Source of the DNA: Actinomadura rayongensis
Lineage (GTDB): Bacteria > Actinomycetota > Actinomycetes > Streptosporangiales > Streptosporangiaceae
Length of the DNA: 64,000 nucleotides
NCBI RefSeq assembly: GCF_009831215.1
Contig: NZ_WUTW01000002.1
Location: 1,273,002 to 1,337,001, forward strand
Direction: 5' to 3'
The notes beneath the pieces are model-generated. The model was not told where the DNA came from and did no database searches. It saw only the letters and a list, made by a program, of their open reading frames with translations. Shown here one piece after another: positions 8,354-17,669 of this stretch. Made by a program: the position numbers and the translations under genes. Numbering within the stretch: the first letter of the stretch is position 1; every line of letters starts with the position of its first letter.

Positions 8354-9663
8354 AGGGACTCGGCGATCGCGTAGAGGGCGTCGGCGATGTGGGCCGTCTC
8401 GTCGTCGGTGCAGATGTACGGAGGCATCGTGTAGACGAGCTTGCCGAACGGACGCAGCCAGACGCCGTGCTCCATCGCGATCTCCTGGACGGCCGGGACG
8501 TCCACGGGCTCCTTCGCCTCCACGACGCCTATCGCGCCCAGGACGCGGACGTCGGCCACTCCGGGCAGCTCGTCGGCGCCGGTGAGGCCGGCGGTCAGGG
8601 TGGCCTCGATGCGGTCCACCTCGTCCTGCCAGTCGCGGGAGAGCAGGAGGTCGATCGAGGCTGAGGCCACGGCCGCCGCCAGCGGGTTGCCCATGAAGGT
8701 GGGGCCGTGCATCAGGGCGCCGCCCTCGCCGGACGAGATGGTCGTCGCGATCTCGTCGGTGCACAGGGTGGCCGCCATCGTCATGTAGCCGCCGGTCATC
8801 GCTTTGCCGACGCACATGATGTCGGGAACGACCTCCGCGTGGTCGCACCCCCAGAGCTGGCCGGTGCGCCCGAAGCCAGTGGCGATCTCGTCCAGGATCA
8901 GCGGCAGATCGTGCTCGTCCGCCAGGTCGCGCAGGGCGCGCAGGTACTCCGGCGCGTAGAAGCGCATCCCGCCGGCGCCCTGAACGATCGGCTCCACGAT
9001 GATTCCGGCCAGCTCGTCGGCGTGGGTCGCCGCCAGGCGCGACAGCTCGTCCAGATACGACGCCGAGGGCGGTTCGTCGTAGCCGAGCGGGGGCGGCGGC
9101 GCGAAGACGTGCTTCGTCAGGACGTCCGTGAACAGGTGGTGCATCCCGTTCACCGGGTCGCACACGGCCATGTCCGCGAACGTGTCGCCGTGGTAACCGC
9201 CCCGGACGGTCAGCAGCCGGTGCCGGCCGGAGACGCCGCGCGCCCGCCAGTACTGGAGCGCCATCTTGATCGCCACCTCGACCGCCACCGAGCCGGAGTC
9301 GGTGAAGAACACCTTGGTCAGCGGCGCGGGAGTCAGCGTCACCAACCGCTCGGCCAGGCCGATCGCCGTGGGATGGGTCAGGCCGCCGAACATGACGTGG
9401 GACATCTTGTTCAGCTGACGCTGCACCGCCGCGTCCAACGCCGGGTGCCGGTAGCCGTGGATCGCGGCCCACCAGGACGACATGCCGTCGATCAGCTCGG
9501 TTCCGTCCGCCAGCGTCAGCCGCACCCCGGACGCCGCCACCACCAGCTCCGGCGACACAGCCGAGGGCATGGGGGCGTAGGGGTGCCAGACGTGGGAGCG
9601 GTCGAACTCGGTCAGGCGCGCCGCCTCGGCGGGGCTCATCCGGCCCAGCTGCAGGTCGATCAT
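8350..9663 (-). CDS. bioA: Adenosylmethionine-8-amino-7-oxononanoate aminotransferase
   Basis: A 437-residue PLP enzyme that transfers the amino group of S-adenosylmethionine to 7-keto-8-aminopelargonate, giving 7,8-diaminopelargonate in biotin synthesis (cytoplasm). Diagnostic BioA blocks are [49 protein letters not shown] and [17 protein letters not shown]. The PLP site has [14 protein letters not shown] and the Schiff-base lysine in [13 protein letters not shown] 9663 overlaps the pcnA stop by 4 bases (ATGA), so it is coupled to pcnA. bioB and bioD are not in the window, so the rest of the pathway must lie elsewhere. Confidence 0.96.
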   Translation of the reverse strand: MIDLQLGRMSPAEAARLTEFDRSHVWHPYAPMPSAVSPELVVAASGVRLTLADGTELIDGMSSWWAAIHGYRHPALDAAVQRQLNKMSHVMFGGLTHPTAIGLAERLVTLTPAPLTKVFFTDSGSVAVEVAIKMALQYWRARGVSGRHRLLTVRGGYHGDTFADMAVCDPVNGMHHLFTDVLTKHVFAPPPPLGYDEPPSASYLDELSRLAATHADELAGIIVEPIVQGAGGMRFYAPEYLRALRDLADEHDLPLILDEIATGFGRTGQLWGCDHAEVVPDIMCVGKAMTGGYMTMAATLCTDEIATTISSGEGGALMHGPTFMGNPLAAAVASASIDLLLSRDWQDEVDRIEATLTAGLTGADELPGVADVRVLGAIGVVEAKEPVDVPAVQEIAMEHGVWLRPFGKLVYTMPPYICTDDETAHIADALYAIAESL

Positions 9664-11093
9664 GCGATCCCCTGCTCGGACGCCCACCGCCGCAGCTCCT
9701 CGGTCGCCTTCTCCTTGCCGACCAGGCCCTGGTCCAGCCGCAGGTCCAGCAGGAACTTGTACGCCTGCCCGACCAAAGGCCCAGGGCCGATGCCCAAAAC
9801 GGACTGGATCTCGTTGCCGTCCAGCTCCGGCCGCATCGCCGCCAGCTCCTCCTCCTCGGCGAGCCGGGCGATGCGCACCTCCAGGTCGTCGTAGGTCCGG
9901 CGGAGGCGTTCGGCCTTGCGGCGGTTGCGCGTCGTGCAGTCCGCGCGGGTCAGCTTGTGCAGCCGCGACAGCAGCGGCCCCGCGTCGCGGACGTACCGCC
10001 GGACGGCCGAGTCCGTCCACTCCCCGTTCCCGTACCCGTGGAACCGCAGGTGCAGCTCGACCAGCCGCGACACGTCGGAAATGACGTCCTTCGGGTACCG
10101 CAAAGCCGTGAGCCGCTTGCGCGTCATCTTCGCCCCGACCACCTCGTGGTGGTGGAACGACACCCGGCCGCCGTCCTCGAACCGGCGCGTGCGCGGCTTG
10201 CCGATGTCGTGCAGCAGCGCGGCGAGCCGCAGGACGAGGTCCGGCCCGTCCTCTTCCTGCGCGATGGCCTGCTCCAGGACGATCAGCGAGTGCTCGTAGA
10301 CGTCCTTGTGCCGGTGGTGCTCGTCGATCTCCAGCCGCAGCTTCGGCAGCTCGGGCAGCACGAAGGAAGCCAGCCCGGTGTCCACCAGCAGCGCCAGGCC
10401 CTCGCGCGGGTGCGCGCCGCAGACCAGCTTGGAGAGTTCGTCCCGCACCCGCTCGGCCGACACGATCTCGATGCGCCCGGCCATCTCCTTCATCGCCGCG
10501 ACGACGTCCGGCGCGACGGAGAAGCCGAGCTGGGACGCGAACCGCGCCGCGCGCAGCATCCGCAGCGGGTCGTCGCCGAACGAGTCCTCCGGACGGCCCG
10601 GCGTGCGCAGCAGCCCGTCCTTCAGGTCGGTGAGGCCGCCGAACGGGTCCACGAACTCGTAGTCGGGCAGCCGCGCGGCCATCGCGTTCACGGCGAAGTC
10701 GCGGCGGCGCAGGTCCTCGACCAGGGACGTCCCGTAGACGACGTCCGGTTTGCGGGACTTCGGGTCGTAGGACTCGCTGCGGTAGGTCGTGATCTCCAGC
10801 TCGTGGCCGTCCTTGCGGAGCCCGACGGTCCCGAACTCGATCCCGACCGTCCACACCGCGTCGGCCCAGCCGTCGATGAGCGCGAGGATCCGCTCGGGCG
10901 GCGCGTCGGTGGTGAGGTCCACGTCCTTGGTCGGCCGTCGCAGCAACGCGTCCCGGACCGGCCCGCCGACCAGGGCCAGCTCGTGGCCCGCCGCGGCGAA
11001 GCGCTCGCCGAGCGCCTCGGCGACGGGCGCGGCGCCGCGCAGCAGGTCGGCGATCGCGGTCCGCCGGGTGACGTTCTGTTCGGGCACGGCCAT
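9660..11093 (-). CDS. pcnA: CCA-adding tRNA nucleotidyltransferase / poly(A) polymerase family
   Basis: A 477-residue protein from ATG 11093 with GAGGAAA 8 bases upstream; the frame stays open upstream, but that stretch has no ribosome site. The nucleotidyltransferase head is at residues 40-62 ([20 protein letters not shown]), with the catalytic Asp residues in DVDLTT. Then come [15 protein letters not shown], the neck region with [15 protein letters not shown], and an HD domain ([27 protein letters not shown]) followed by [14 protein letters not shown]. It restores 3' CCA ends of tRNAs; the tRNA-Leu in this window lacks an encoded CCA and needs it. pcnA next to divergent murJ-region genes is the usual actinomycete order. 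Confidence 0.95.
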   Translation of the reverse strand: MAVPEQNVTRRTAIADLLRGAAPVAEALGERFAAAGHELALVGGPVRDALLRRPTKDVDLTTDAPPERILALIDGWADAVWTVGIEFGTVGLRKDGHELEITTYRSESYDPKSRKPDVVYGTSLVEDLRRRDFAVNAMAARLPDYEFVDPFGGLTDLKDGLLRTPGRPEDSFGDDPLRMLRAARFASQLGFSVAPDVVAAMKEMAGRIEIVSAERVRDELSKLVCGAHPREGLALLVDTGLASFVLPELPKLRLEIDEHHRHKDVYEHSLIVLEQAIAQEEDGPDLVLRLAALLHDIGKPRTRRFEDGGRVSFHHHEVVGAKMTRKRLTALRYPKDVISDVSRLVELHLRFHGYGNGEWTDSAVRRYVRDAGPLLSRLHKLTRADCTTRNRRKAERLRRTYDDLEVRIARLAEEEELAAMRPELDGNEIQSVLGIGPGPLVGQAYKFLLDLRLDQGLVGKEKATEELRRWASEQGIA

Positions 11094-11239
11094 GTAACGT
11101 ATTTCCTCGGTCAATGAAGGGCAAAGGACTTTCGGCGGGACGGCCCGCACCAGGAGCGCCTCCGACCAACGGTAGCGGGCGCCGCCGACGCCCCGGGCCA
11201 TCGGTCGGACGGGTCCCGCGGCGCGGCTAACATCGACCC

Positions 11240-11353
11240 GTGGTGCGGGAACACGACGACTCGGCCGCCCCCGCGCGGACGGTCCCGGCCGCCGAGGGCG
11301 CCGTGAGTCGACTCACGGCGGTCAGCCCCCGCGCGCGGACGGCTCCGGCGTGA
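11240..11353 (+). CDS. Possible 37-codon leader ORF upstream of the DUF6049 gene
   Basis: GTG 11240 opens a 37-residue frame whose TGA (11351-11353) overlaps the GTG start of the next gene (GTGA), the arrangement of translational coupling. The peptide is Ala/Pro/Arg-rich with no recognisable motif, and no clear ribosome site is visible. Many actinomycetes have a Nudix gene at this position; this stretch does not resemble one. It could be a coupling leader or chance. Confidence 0.25.
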   Translation: MVREHDDSAAPARTVPAAEGAVSRLTAVSPRARTAPA

Positions 11354-13509
11354 GGGCGGTCAGACGCGCGGCGGCGCTGCTTTCGGTCGTCCCCTTTTTG
11401 ACCTGCGTCCCGCTCGTGGCGCAGGCGCAGGCCCAGCCGCGCGAGCGCGCCGAGGTGACGATCGCGCTGACCGCGATGTCGCCGCGCGCCGATCCGTCCG
11501 GCAAGCGCTCGATCGTGCAGGTGCGCGGACGCATCGAGAACCACACCGGCCACACCGTCCCCGGCCTGTCGGTACGGCTGCGCTACAACGGCAGCCCGGT
11601 CGGCAGCCGCGGCCAGCTCGACCAGCTCGCCCAGGCCGAGCCGGGCCAGCGGCTCGTCGGGACGGGCCAGGCGGTGCCGCTGCCGCAGGCCGTCCCGTCC
11701 GGCGGCGCGCAGGACTTCGCGCTCAAGCTCAACACCAAGGCCGTCGGTATGCGCGCGTTCGGTGTGTACCCGGTCGGTGTGGAGGTGGTGAACGCCCAGC
11801 AGCAGGCCGTCGCGGGCGTCACCTCGTTCGTGACGTTCACCGGGGCGAGCCCCGGCTACAAGCCCGTCAACATCGGCTGGGTCTGGCCGCTGATGGACCG
11901 GATGCACCGCGCCGACGACGACACCTTCCTCGACGACCGCCTCGCCGGCGAGCTGACCCCCAGCGGACGGCTGCACGGGCTCGTGGCCGCCGCCGCGCAG
12001 ACCAAGACGCCCGTGACCTGGGCGATCGACCCCGCGCTGCTGGACGACGTCACCGCCATGACCCGTCCGTACACGGTCGGCGCCGGGGACAAGAAGCAGA
12101 AGAAGGGCGCGAGCAAGGCCGCCGCCGAGTGGATCCGCGCGCTCAAGGCGGCGTCGGCGGGCGACCCCTACTTCGCCGTCCCGTACGCCGACCCGGACGC
12201 CGTCGCGCTCGTCCGGTACCGCATGACCAAGAACCTCGCCACCGCCTACGACCAGCGGACGGTCGCCGCGCAGGTCCTCGGCCGCCAGCCCACCGCCAAG
12301 ATCGCGTGGCCGCCCGCCGGGATGGCCGGGCCGTCCACGCTGACGCAGCTCGCCAAGCTGTCCAAGCTCGGCGCGCCCGGCGACGGGTCGTTCCTGCTCA
12401 CCGACGCGATGTTCGCGCCGCCGCCGGGCGGGACGCCGCGCGCCACCACCACGATCCCGACCGGCGCCGGGACCAAGGGCGTCATCGCCTACGACGAGAA
12501 GCTGAGCCAGATCGTCAGCACCGACACGTCCAAGCCCGGCGCCGAAGTCCTCGCCGAGCAGCGGTTCCTCGCCGAGACCGCGATGATCACCGCGGAGGCG
12601 CCGAACACGCCGCGCACGCTCGTCGTCGCGCCGAACCGGCACTGGAACCCGTCGCCGTCCTACGCGCGGATGCTCCTGACCGCCACCTCGACCGCGCCCT
12701 GGCTGCGCGCCCAGCCGCTCGACAAGATCGCCTCGGTCGCGCCGCAGCAGCGCGCGTCCACCGGCTACCCCGACGACTTCCAGCGCTACGAGCTGGGCCC
12801 CGGCTACCTCGGCGCGGTGCGCGGGATCGAGCGGCGGGCGGACGCCTTCACCGCCATGATGATCCCGCCGATCAAGCTGAGCTACGACCGGTCGGTCCTG
12901 CGCGCGGAGTCGGCGGCGTGGCGCGGCCGGCAGGCCCGCGCCAAGCGCGCCCGCGACGCGCTGTCCGGCGAACTGGACCGCACGCTGACCAAGGTGCGCG
13001 TCCTGAACGACCGGGTGTCGCTCGCCGGACGGTCCGGGCACATCCTCATCACCGTGGTCAACGAGCTGCCCGACCAGCGGGTCCGCGTGGTGATGGACGT
13101 CTCGTCCCTCAACCGGGCCAAGCTCCAGATCGGCCGCATCGACGACAACGACCGCGTGATCGAGCTCGGGCCGGGGCAGAAGACGTCGCGTCCGATCCCC
13201 GTCGAGGCCAACGGCAACGGCAACTTCTCGATCCACCTGCAACTGCGGTCGGTGTCGGGCCGTAAGTTCGACAAGGGTAAGGACATCACGGTCCGCACCA
13301 CCGGATACGGCCGCGCCGCGCTCCTGATCACCGGCGGCGGGCTCGCCGTGCTCGTCGCCGGCGTCGGGGTGCGGGCCATGCGCGCGAGGCGGCGACGGAA
13401 GGCGGAGGCAGCCGGTGACCACACAGCCGGAGGACCGGAACAAGGACTGGAGCCCCCCGGCTACGCCCTTCCCCCCACCGCGCTCCCCGGCCGAGGAAAC
13501 GGCGACTGA
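11350..13509 (+). CDS. Secreted, membrane-anchored DUF6049-family protein
   Basis: A 719-residue protein from GTG 11350. Residues 1-27 are a signal peptide (AVRRAAALLSVVPFLTCVP, cleavage near AQA). A large extracytoplasmic region follows: a beta-rich domain (IVQVRGRIENHTGHTVPGLS), WVWPLMDRMHRADDDTFLDD, a central alpha/beta part (KIAWPPAGMAGPSTL) and a late immunoglobulin-like strand region (ITVVNELPDQRVRVVM). A single C-terminal membrane helix ALLITGGGLAVLVAGVGV is followed by RAMRARRRRK. This family sits upstream of murJ in actinomycetes, which suggests an envelope role, but its biochemical activity is not established. The 3' end overlaps murJ by 95 bases. Confidence 0.88.
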   Translation: MRAVRRAAALLSVVPFLTCVPLVAQAQAQPRERAEVTIALTAMSPRADPSGKRSIVQVRGRIENHTGHTVPGLSVRLRYNGSPVGSRGQLDQLAQAEPGQRLVGTGQAVPLPQAVPSGGAQDFALKLNTKAVGMRAFGVYPVGVEVVNAQQQAVAGVTSFVTFTGASPGYKPVNIGWVWPLMDRMHRADDDTFLDDRLAGELTPSGRLHGLVAAAAQTKTPVTWAIDPALLDDVTAMTRPYTVGAGDKKQKKGASKAAAEWIRALKAASAGDPYFAVPYADPDAVALVRYRMTKNLATAYDQRTVAAQVLGRQPTAKIAWPPAGMAGPSTLTQLAKLSKLGAPGDGSFLLTDAMFAPPPGGTPRATTTIPTGAGTKGVIAYDEKLSQIVSTDTSKPGAEVLAEQRFLAETAMITAEAPNTPRTLVVAPNRHWNPSPSYARMLLTATSTAPWLRAQPLDKIASVAPQQRASTGYPDDFQRYELGPGYLGAVRGIERRADAFTAMMIPPIKLSYDRSVLRAESAAWRGRQARAKRARDALSGELDRTLTKVRVLNDRVSLAGRSGHILITVVNELPDQRVRVVMDVSSLNRAKLQIGRIDDNDRVIELGPGQKTSRPIPVEANGNGNFSIHLQLRSVSGRKFDKGKDITVRTTGYGRAALLITGGGLAVLVAGVGVRAMRARRRRKAEAAGDHTAGGPEQGLEPPGYALPPTALPGRGNGD

Positions 13510-15181
13510 CCTTCCCGCACTGCGCGAGCCGGAGCCCGAGCCGGAGCCCGAACGCGGCGCGGGCGGCATCCTGCGGTCCGGCGCGATCATGGCGGTGGGG
13601 ACGCTCGCGTCCCGCGTCACCGGCTTCCTGCGGACGGCCATGCTCGTCGCCGCGCTCGGCACCGGGGCGCTCGGCGACGCCTACAACACGGCGAACACCG
13701 TCCCGTTCATCGTCTACGACCTGCTGCTCGGCGGCGTGCTGACGGCGGTGGTCGTCCCGCTGATCGTCCGGGCGCGCGAACGGGACCCCGCGCACGGCGC
13801 CCGCTACGAGCAGCGGCTGTTCACGCTCGCCGTCCTCGGCCTCGCGCTGATCACGGCGGTCGCGGTGGCGCTCGGGCCGGTGTTCATCTCGATCTACGGC
13901 GGCTCGATGCACGGCGACCAGCGCGACCTGGCCGTCCTGTTCGCGCGGCTGTTCGCGGTGCAGATCTTCTTCCTCGGCGTCAGCGCGTTCTCCGGCGCGA
14001 TCCTCAACACGCGCAAGCGGTTCGGGGCGCCGATGTGGGCGCCGGTGCTGAACAACATCGTCATCTGCTGCACGGCGGGCGCGTTCCTGCTGGTCGCGTC
14101 GGGCGGCGTGGACCCGTCCACCATCGGGACGGGCGAGGTCGGCCTGCTCGCGGCGGGCACCATCGGCGGCATGGCGCTCCAGACGCTCGCGCTGTGGCCG
14201 TCGCTGCGCGGCAGCGGGTTCCGGTGGCGGCCCCGGCTGGACTTCCGGCGCGGCGAACTCGGCGAGATGGGCCGGATGGCCGTCTGGACGCTCGCCTACG
14301 TCGTCATCACCCAGATCGGGTTCGCGATCACGACGCGGCTGGCCAACTCGGCGGGCGTGGCCGGACGCGCGAAGCATCTCGGCGACGTCGGGTACACGCC
14401 GTACTTCAACGCCTACCAGCTCTTCCAGCTGCCCTACGCGATCATCGGCGTCTCGGTGATCACGGCGCTGCTGCCCCGGATGAGCGAGCACGCCGCCGCC
14501 GGACGGTTCGGCGACGTCCGCGACGACTTCTCCACCGGGATGCGGCTCTGCGCGGTGATCATCTTCCCGGCGGCCGGGCTGATGGGCGTGCTCGGGCCGG
14601 AGATCGCGACCGTCCTGTTCGCGCACGGCCAGACGAGCGTCGCCAACGCCGAGGTCATCGCCCAGGTGCTGCGGATGTTCGCGGTCGCGCTCGTGCCGTT
14701 CGCCGCCTACCAGCTCACGCTGCGCGTCTTCTACGCCCTCCAGGACACCCGGACGCCCGCGCTGATCGCCGTCGCGGTCGTCGCGGTGAACATCGCCTGC
14801 GCCGTCGCGGCGTCCCGGCTGCTGCCCACCGACAAGATCATCGTCGGGATCGCCGGCGGGTTCGCGCTCGCCCAGACGACCGGCGCGCTCGTCGGCTGGG
14901 CCGTGCTGCGGCGGCGGCTCGGCGGCATGGACGGACGACGTATCATCGCCACCGACCTCCGCCTGATCGTCGCGCTCTGGCCGCTGCTCGGCCTCGCCTA
15001 CGCCGTCCACGCCGTCCTGCGCGCCGGACTCGGCACCGGCCTGGTGCCCGGACTGCTCGCCCTCACGGCCGGCAGCGCGGGCGGCGGACTGCTCTATCTG
15101 CTGTTCGCGCGGCTGCTGCGGGTGGGCGAGGTGCAGACGATGATCGGGACCGTTTCGGCCCGGCTGCCGGGCCGCCGCTGA
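13415..15181 (+). CDS. murJ: Lipid II flippase MurJ (MviN)
   Basis: A 588-residue integral membrane protein from GTG 13415 (GGCGGAGG upstream), overlapping the DUF6049 gene. About 50 residues of Pro/Glu-rich cytoplasmic N-terminus, including a PEPEPEPE run, precede the MATE/MOP-superfamily core: SGAIMAVGTLASRVTGFLRT, AYNTANTVPFIVYDLLLGGV and a long series of hydrophobic segments to residue 575. NAYQLFQLPYAIIGVSVITA and VFYALQDTRTPALIAV are typical MurJ segments. It flips lipid-linked peptidoglycan precursor to the outer membrane face. Unlike the fused mycobacterial protein, it lacks a C-terminal kinase-like domain; that is encoded separately downstream. Confidence 0.95.
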   Translation: MTTQPEDRNKDWSPPATPFPPPRSPAEETATDLPALREPEPEPEPERGAGGILRSGAIMAVGTLASRVTGFLRTAMLVAALGTGALGDAYNTANTVPFIVYDLLLGGVLTAVVVPLIVRARERDPAHGARYEQRLFTLAVLGLALITAVAVALGPVFISIYGGSMHGDQRDLAVLFARLFAVQIFFLGVSAFSGAILNTRKRFGAPMWAPVLNNIVICCTAGAFLLVASGGVDPSTIGTGEVGLLAAGTIGGMALQTLALWPSLRGSGFRWRPRLDFRRGELGEMGRMAVWTLAYVVITQIGFAITTRLANSAGVAGRAKHLGDVGYTPYFNAYQLFQLPYAIIGVSVITALLPRMSEHAAAGRFGDVRDDFSTGMRLCAVIIFPAAGLMGVLGPEIATVLFAHGQTSVANAEVIAQVLRMFAVALVPFAAYQLTLRVFYALQDTRTPALIAVAVVAVNIACAVAASRLLPTDKIIVGIAGGFALAQTTGALVGWAVLRRRLGGMDGRRIIATDLRLIVALWPLLGLAYAVHAVLRAGLGTGLVPGLLALTAGSAGGGLLYLLFARLLRVGEVQTMIGTVSARLPGRR

Positions 15182-15365
15182 CCGTCAAGTGCGGCAAAGT
15201 GCGCGGGACGCGCGTGGATAAGGAAGCCACCCGACGGCATACCTACTACCATGAGGGAGACTACGGCTTGCGGGGCGACACCCTGGGGAACGCAAAGAGG
15301 AGGGTCGGAGGCGTAAGCTGCCACGCCACGAACATGGGATCTGACCACCTGCGCAGGACGTTGCC

Positions 15366-16886
15366 GTGAGCACGTCAGTCATCGAGCCCGGTGCCCGCCT
15401 CGCCGGCCGCTACCGGCTTGAGGAGCGCATCGCGGCGGGCGGCTCCACCCTCTGGAAGGCCAAGGACGAGATCCTGGCCCGCGCCGTCGCCGTCCGCACC
15501 TTCGACGACGAGTTCCCCCGCGTCCGCGAGGTCGTCACCTCCGCCCGCGCCGCCAGCCGCCTCACCGACCCCCGCCTCACCCAGGTCTTCGACGCCGACG
15601 ACAGCGGCGAGAACGCCTACGTCGTCAGCGAGTGGGTCGCGGGCGAGACGCTGGAGCAGATGCTGCTCAAGGCGCCGCTGGAGCCCGGCCGCGCCGCGAC
15701 CCTGCTCTACGAGGCCGCCGAGGCGGTCGCCGCCGCGCACGCCGCCGGGCTCGCCCACCTGTGCCTCACCCCCCGCGACCTCGTGTGGACGACCGGCGGC
15801 ACCGTCAAGATCCTCGGCGTCGCGACCGACGCCGTCCTCGGCGACCGGTACGCCGACGACCCCGGCGCGCAGGACGCCCGCGGGCTCGGCGCGATGCTGT
15901 ACGCCGCGCTCACCGCGCACTGGCCCGGCGACCCCGAGCAGTCCGCGCTGCCCGCCGCGCCGCGGTCCGGGGACGTCGTCCAGGCGCCCCGGCTCGTCCA
16001 GGCGGGCATCCCGCAGCCCGTCGACGCGATCGTCTGCCGCTGCCTCGGCGTCGAGGCCGCCGGCCGGCCGCTGACCTCGCCCGCCGACGTCGCCGCCGCG
16101 CTGCGCGGCGTCCCGCGCACCCCGCTGCCGCTGTTCGCCGGGCTCGGCGCCGCGCCGCCGCCCCGGCCGCCCGCGCGCCGTCCGGCCCGGCCGGAACCGG
16201 CCGCGCACCGGACCGAGGCGCCGCCGCGCCGGCCGACCCCGCCGCCGTCCGTCCCGGCCACCGCGCCCGTGCCGCGGCCTCCCGCGCGGCGGCCCGGCAA
16301 CCGGGCGCTGCTCGGCGTCGCCGCCGCCGCGCTCACCGTCATCGTCGGGCTCGGCGCGTGGGCGCTCGCGGGCGGCGGGGGCGACGGAGACGGCACCGGC
16401 GCGAGCGGACGGCCGTCCGCCAAGACGTCCGGCAAGGCCACGCCCAGTACGAGCGCGCTGCGGCCCGTCGACGCCACCCCGTTCCAGGACCCGGCGGGCG
16501 AGCACCCCGACGACCAGATCGGCCGCAACCCCGGCGCGGTCATCGACGGGCGTCCCGGGACGACCTGGGAGACCCAGACTTACAACGACACCGGGTTCGG
16601 CAACCTCGTCAACGGGCTCGGCGTCGTCCTCGACATGGGCGGGTCCGTCAAGGTGACCAGCGTGAAGATCGCCGGTCTGGAGGGCGGCGGGACGCTCGCC
16701 GTCCGCGTCGGCGACGGTTCCTCGCTCGGTGAGCTGCGCGCCGCCGGGAAGGTCACCGCGCAGGCCGGGACGACCACGATCCAGACCGGCGGGAAGACCG
16801 GCACCCGCGTCCTCGTCTGGTTCACCGAGCTGCCGCCGAGCCGCAAGGGCCGCATCGGCGAGATCACCGTCTACGGAACCAGGTAA
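15366..16886 (+). CDS. Membrane pseudokinase with extracellular discoidin-like domain (MurJ partner)
   Basis: A 506-residue protein from GTG 15366. Residues 10-250 have the Ser/Thr kinase fold (LAGRYRLEERIAAGGSTLWK) but key residues are changed: the VAVK lysine is Arg (VAVRTF, Arg44), the HRD loop reads HLCLTPRD (131-138) and DFG reads GVATD. It should be catalytically inactive. A long Pro/Arg linker, one membrane helix (ALLGVAAAALTVIVGLGAWA, about 314-333) and an external domain with NPGAVIDGRPGTTWET and LDMGGSVKVTSVKI (F5/8-type beta-sandwich) follow. In mycobacteria the equivalent domain is fused to MurJ and, when phosphorylated by PknB, recruits FhaA; an fhaA gene lies at 62446. It probably regulates lipid II export. 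Confidence 0.85.
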   Translation: MSTSVIEPGARLAGRYRLEERIAAGGSTLWKAKDEILARAVAVRTFDDEFPRVREVVTSARAASRLTDPRLTQVFDADDSGENAYVVSEWVAGETLEQMLLKAPLEPGRAATLLYEAAEAVAAAHAAGLAHLCLTPRDLVWTTGGTVKILGVATDAVLGDRYADDPGAQDARGLGAMLYAALTAHWPGDPEQSALPAAPRSGDVVQAPRLVQAGIPQPVDAIVCRCLGVEAAGRPLTSPADVAAALRGVPRTPLPLFAGLGAAPPPRPPARRPARPEPAAHRTEAPPRRPTPPPSVPATAPVPRPPARRPGNRALLGVAAAALTVIVGLGAWALAGGGGDGDGTGASGRPSAKTSGKATPSTSALRPVDATPFQDPAGEHPDDQIGRNPGAVIDGRPGTTWETQTYNDTGFGNLVNGLGVVLDMGGSVKVTSVKIAGLEGGGTLAVRVGDGSSLGELRAAGKVTAQAGTTTIQTGGKTGTRVLVWFTELPPSRKGRIGEITVYGTR

Positions 16887-16912
16887 AAGGACGCTTTTCG
16901 CGGGCTGTGCCC

Positions 16913-16936
16913 CGAACCGGGTCAGTCGGTATCGTT
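16913..16936 (+). promoter_or_regulatory. Candidate ECF-type promoter upstream of sigM
   Basis: CGAACC (16913-16918) and TCGTT (16932-16936) are spaced like ECF -35 (GGAAC) and -10 (CGTT/CGTC) elements, about 110 bases before sigM. This suggests autoregulation, as known for SigM-type factors. The -35 match is imperfect. Confidence 0.35.
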
Positions 16937-17045
16937 CGCCTGAGCAGAATGTCCCCTTACCTTCAGGATCAGCGGTGTCGAACCCAGCAGGAGGACCGAT
17001 CCGGTCCGTCCGTCGTCCGGAAGCTCCTCGGGGACGGATCGTCCG

Positions 17046-17669
17046 ATGGGTGCGATGAGCGTCACCGCCCTCGACGAGGTGCCCGACAAGGAACTGCTGG
17101 CCCGGCACGCCGAGGGTGAGCCGCACGCGTTCGCCGAACTCGTCCGGCGGCACCGCGACCGGATGTGGGCGGTCGCCGTCCGCACGCTCGGCGACCCCGA
17201 GGAGGCCGCCGACGCGCTCCAGGACGCCTGCCTGTCGGCCTTCCGCGCCGCCGGACGGTTCCGTGGTGACGCCGCCGTCACCACGTGGCTGCACCGGATC
17301 GTCGTCAACGCCTGCCTGGACCGCATCCGGCGGCGTTCGGTGCGTCCCGCCACGCCGATGGGCGACGACGCCACGTTCGACGCCGTCGCGCCCAAGCTGC
17401 CGGACCCGACGGACGCGCACGGCGTGTCCCTCGACGTCCAGGAGGCCCTGGCCACGCTGCCGTTCGAGCAGCGCGCCGCGCTCGTCCTCGTCGACATGAT
17501 GGGCTATTCGGTGGACGACGCCGCCGCCATCCTGGAGGTGCCGCCCGGGACGATCAAGAGCCGCTGCGCCCGTGGCCGCGCCCGTCTGCTCCCCCTTCTC
17601 CACCACCACAGGAACCGACGGGACCCCAGAAACGTCGGAGGTGTGGAAGGAGGTGGCGTGCCCACATGA
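17046..17669 (+). CDS. sigM: ECF sigma factor SigM
   Basis: A 207-residue sigma-70 region 2/4 protein. ATG 17046 is taken; a second ATG at 17055 (MSVTALDEV) is equally possible. Region 2 is FAELVRRHRDRMWAVAVRTL, PEEAADALQDACLSAFRAA and TTWLHRIVVNACLDRIRRR; region 4 is LATLPFEQRAALVLVDMMGY, VDDAAAILEVPPGTIKSRCA. The context sigM - zinc anti-sigma - trxB - trxA downstream of murJ is the standard actinobacterial SigM locus, which supports the name. It is expected to respond to envelope or thiol stress. The end overlaps the anti-sigma gene by 4 bases (ATGA), so the two proteins are made in coupled amounts. Confidence 0.92.
   Translation: MGAMSVTALDEVPDKELLARHAEGEPHAFAELVRRHRDRMWAVAVRTLGDPEEAADALQDACLSAFRAAGRFRGDAAVTTWLHRIVVNACLDRIRRRSVRPATPMGDDATFDAVAPKLPDPTDAHGVSLDVQEALATLPFEQRAALVLVDMMGYSVDDAAAILEVPPGTIKSRCARGRARLLPLLHHHRNRRDPRNVGGVEGGGVPT

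Noticed and set aside
8350..11169. A 939-residue frame joining bioA to upstream sequence
   Set aside because: The upstream part is pcnA read out of frame; BioA begins at ATG 9663 with the conserved N-terminus.
11240..11349. Nudix hydrolase gene usually found before DUF6049-murJ
   Set aside because: The gap is too short and the 37-residue frame has no Nudix box.
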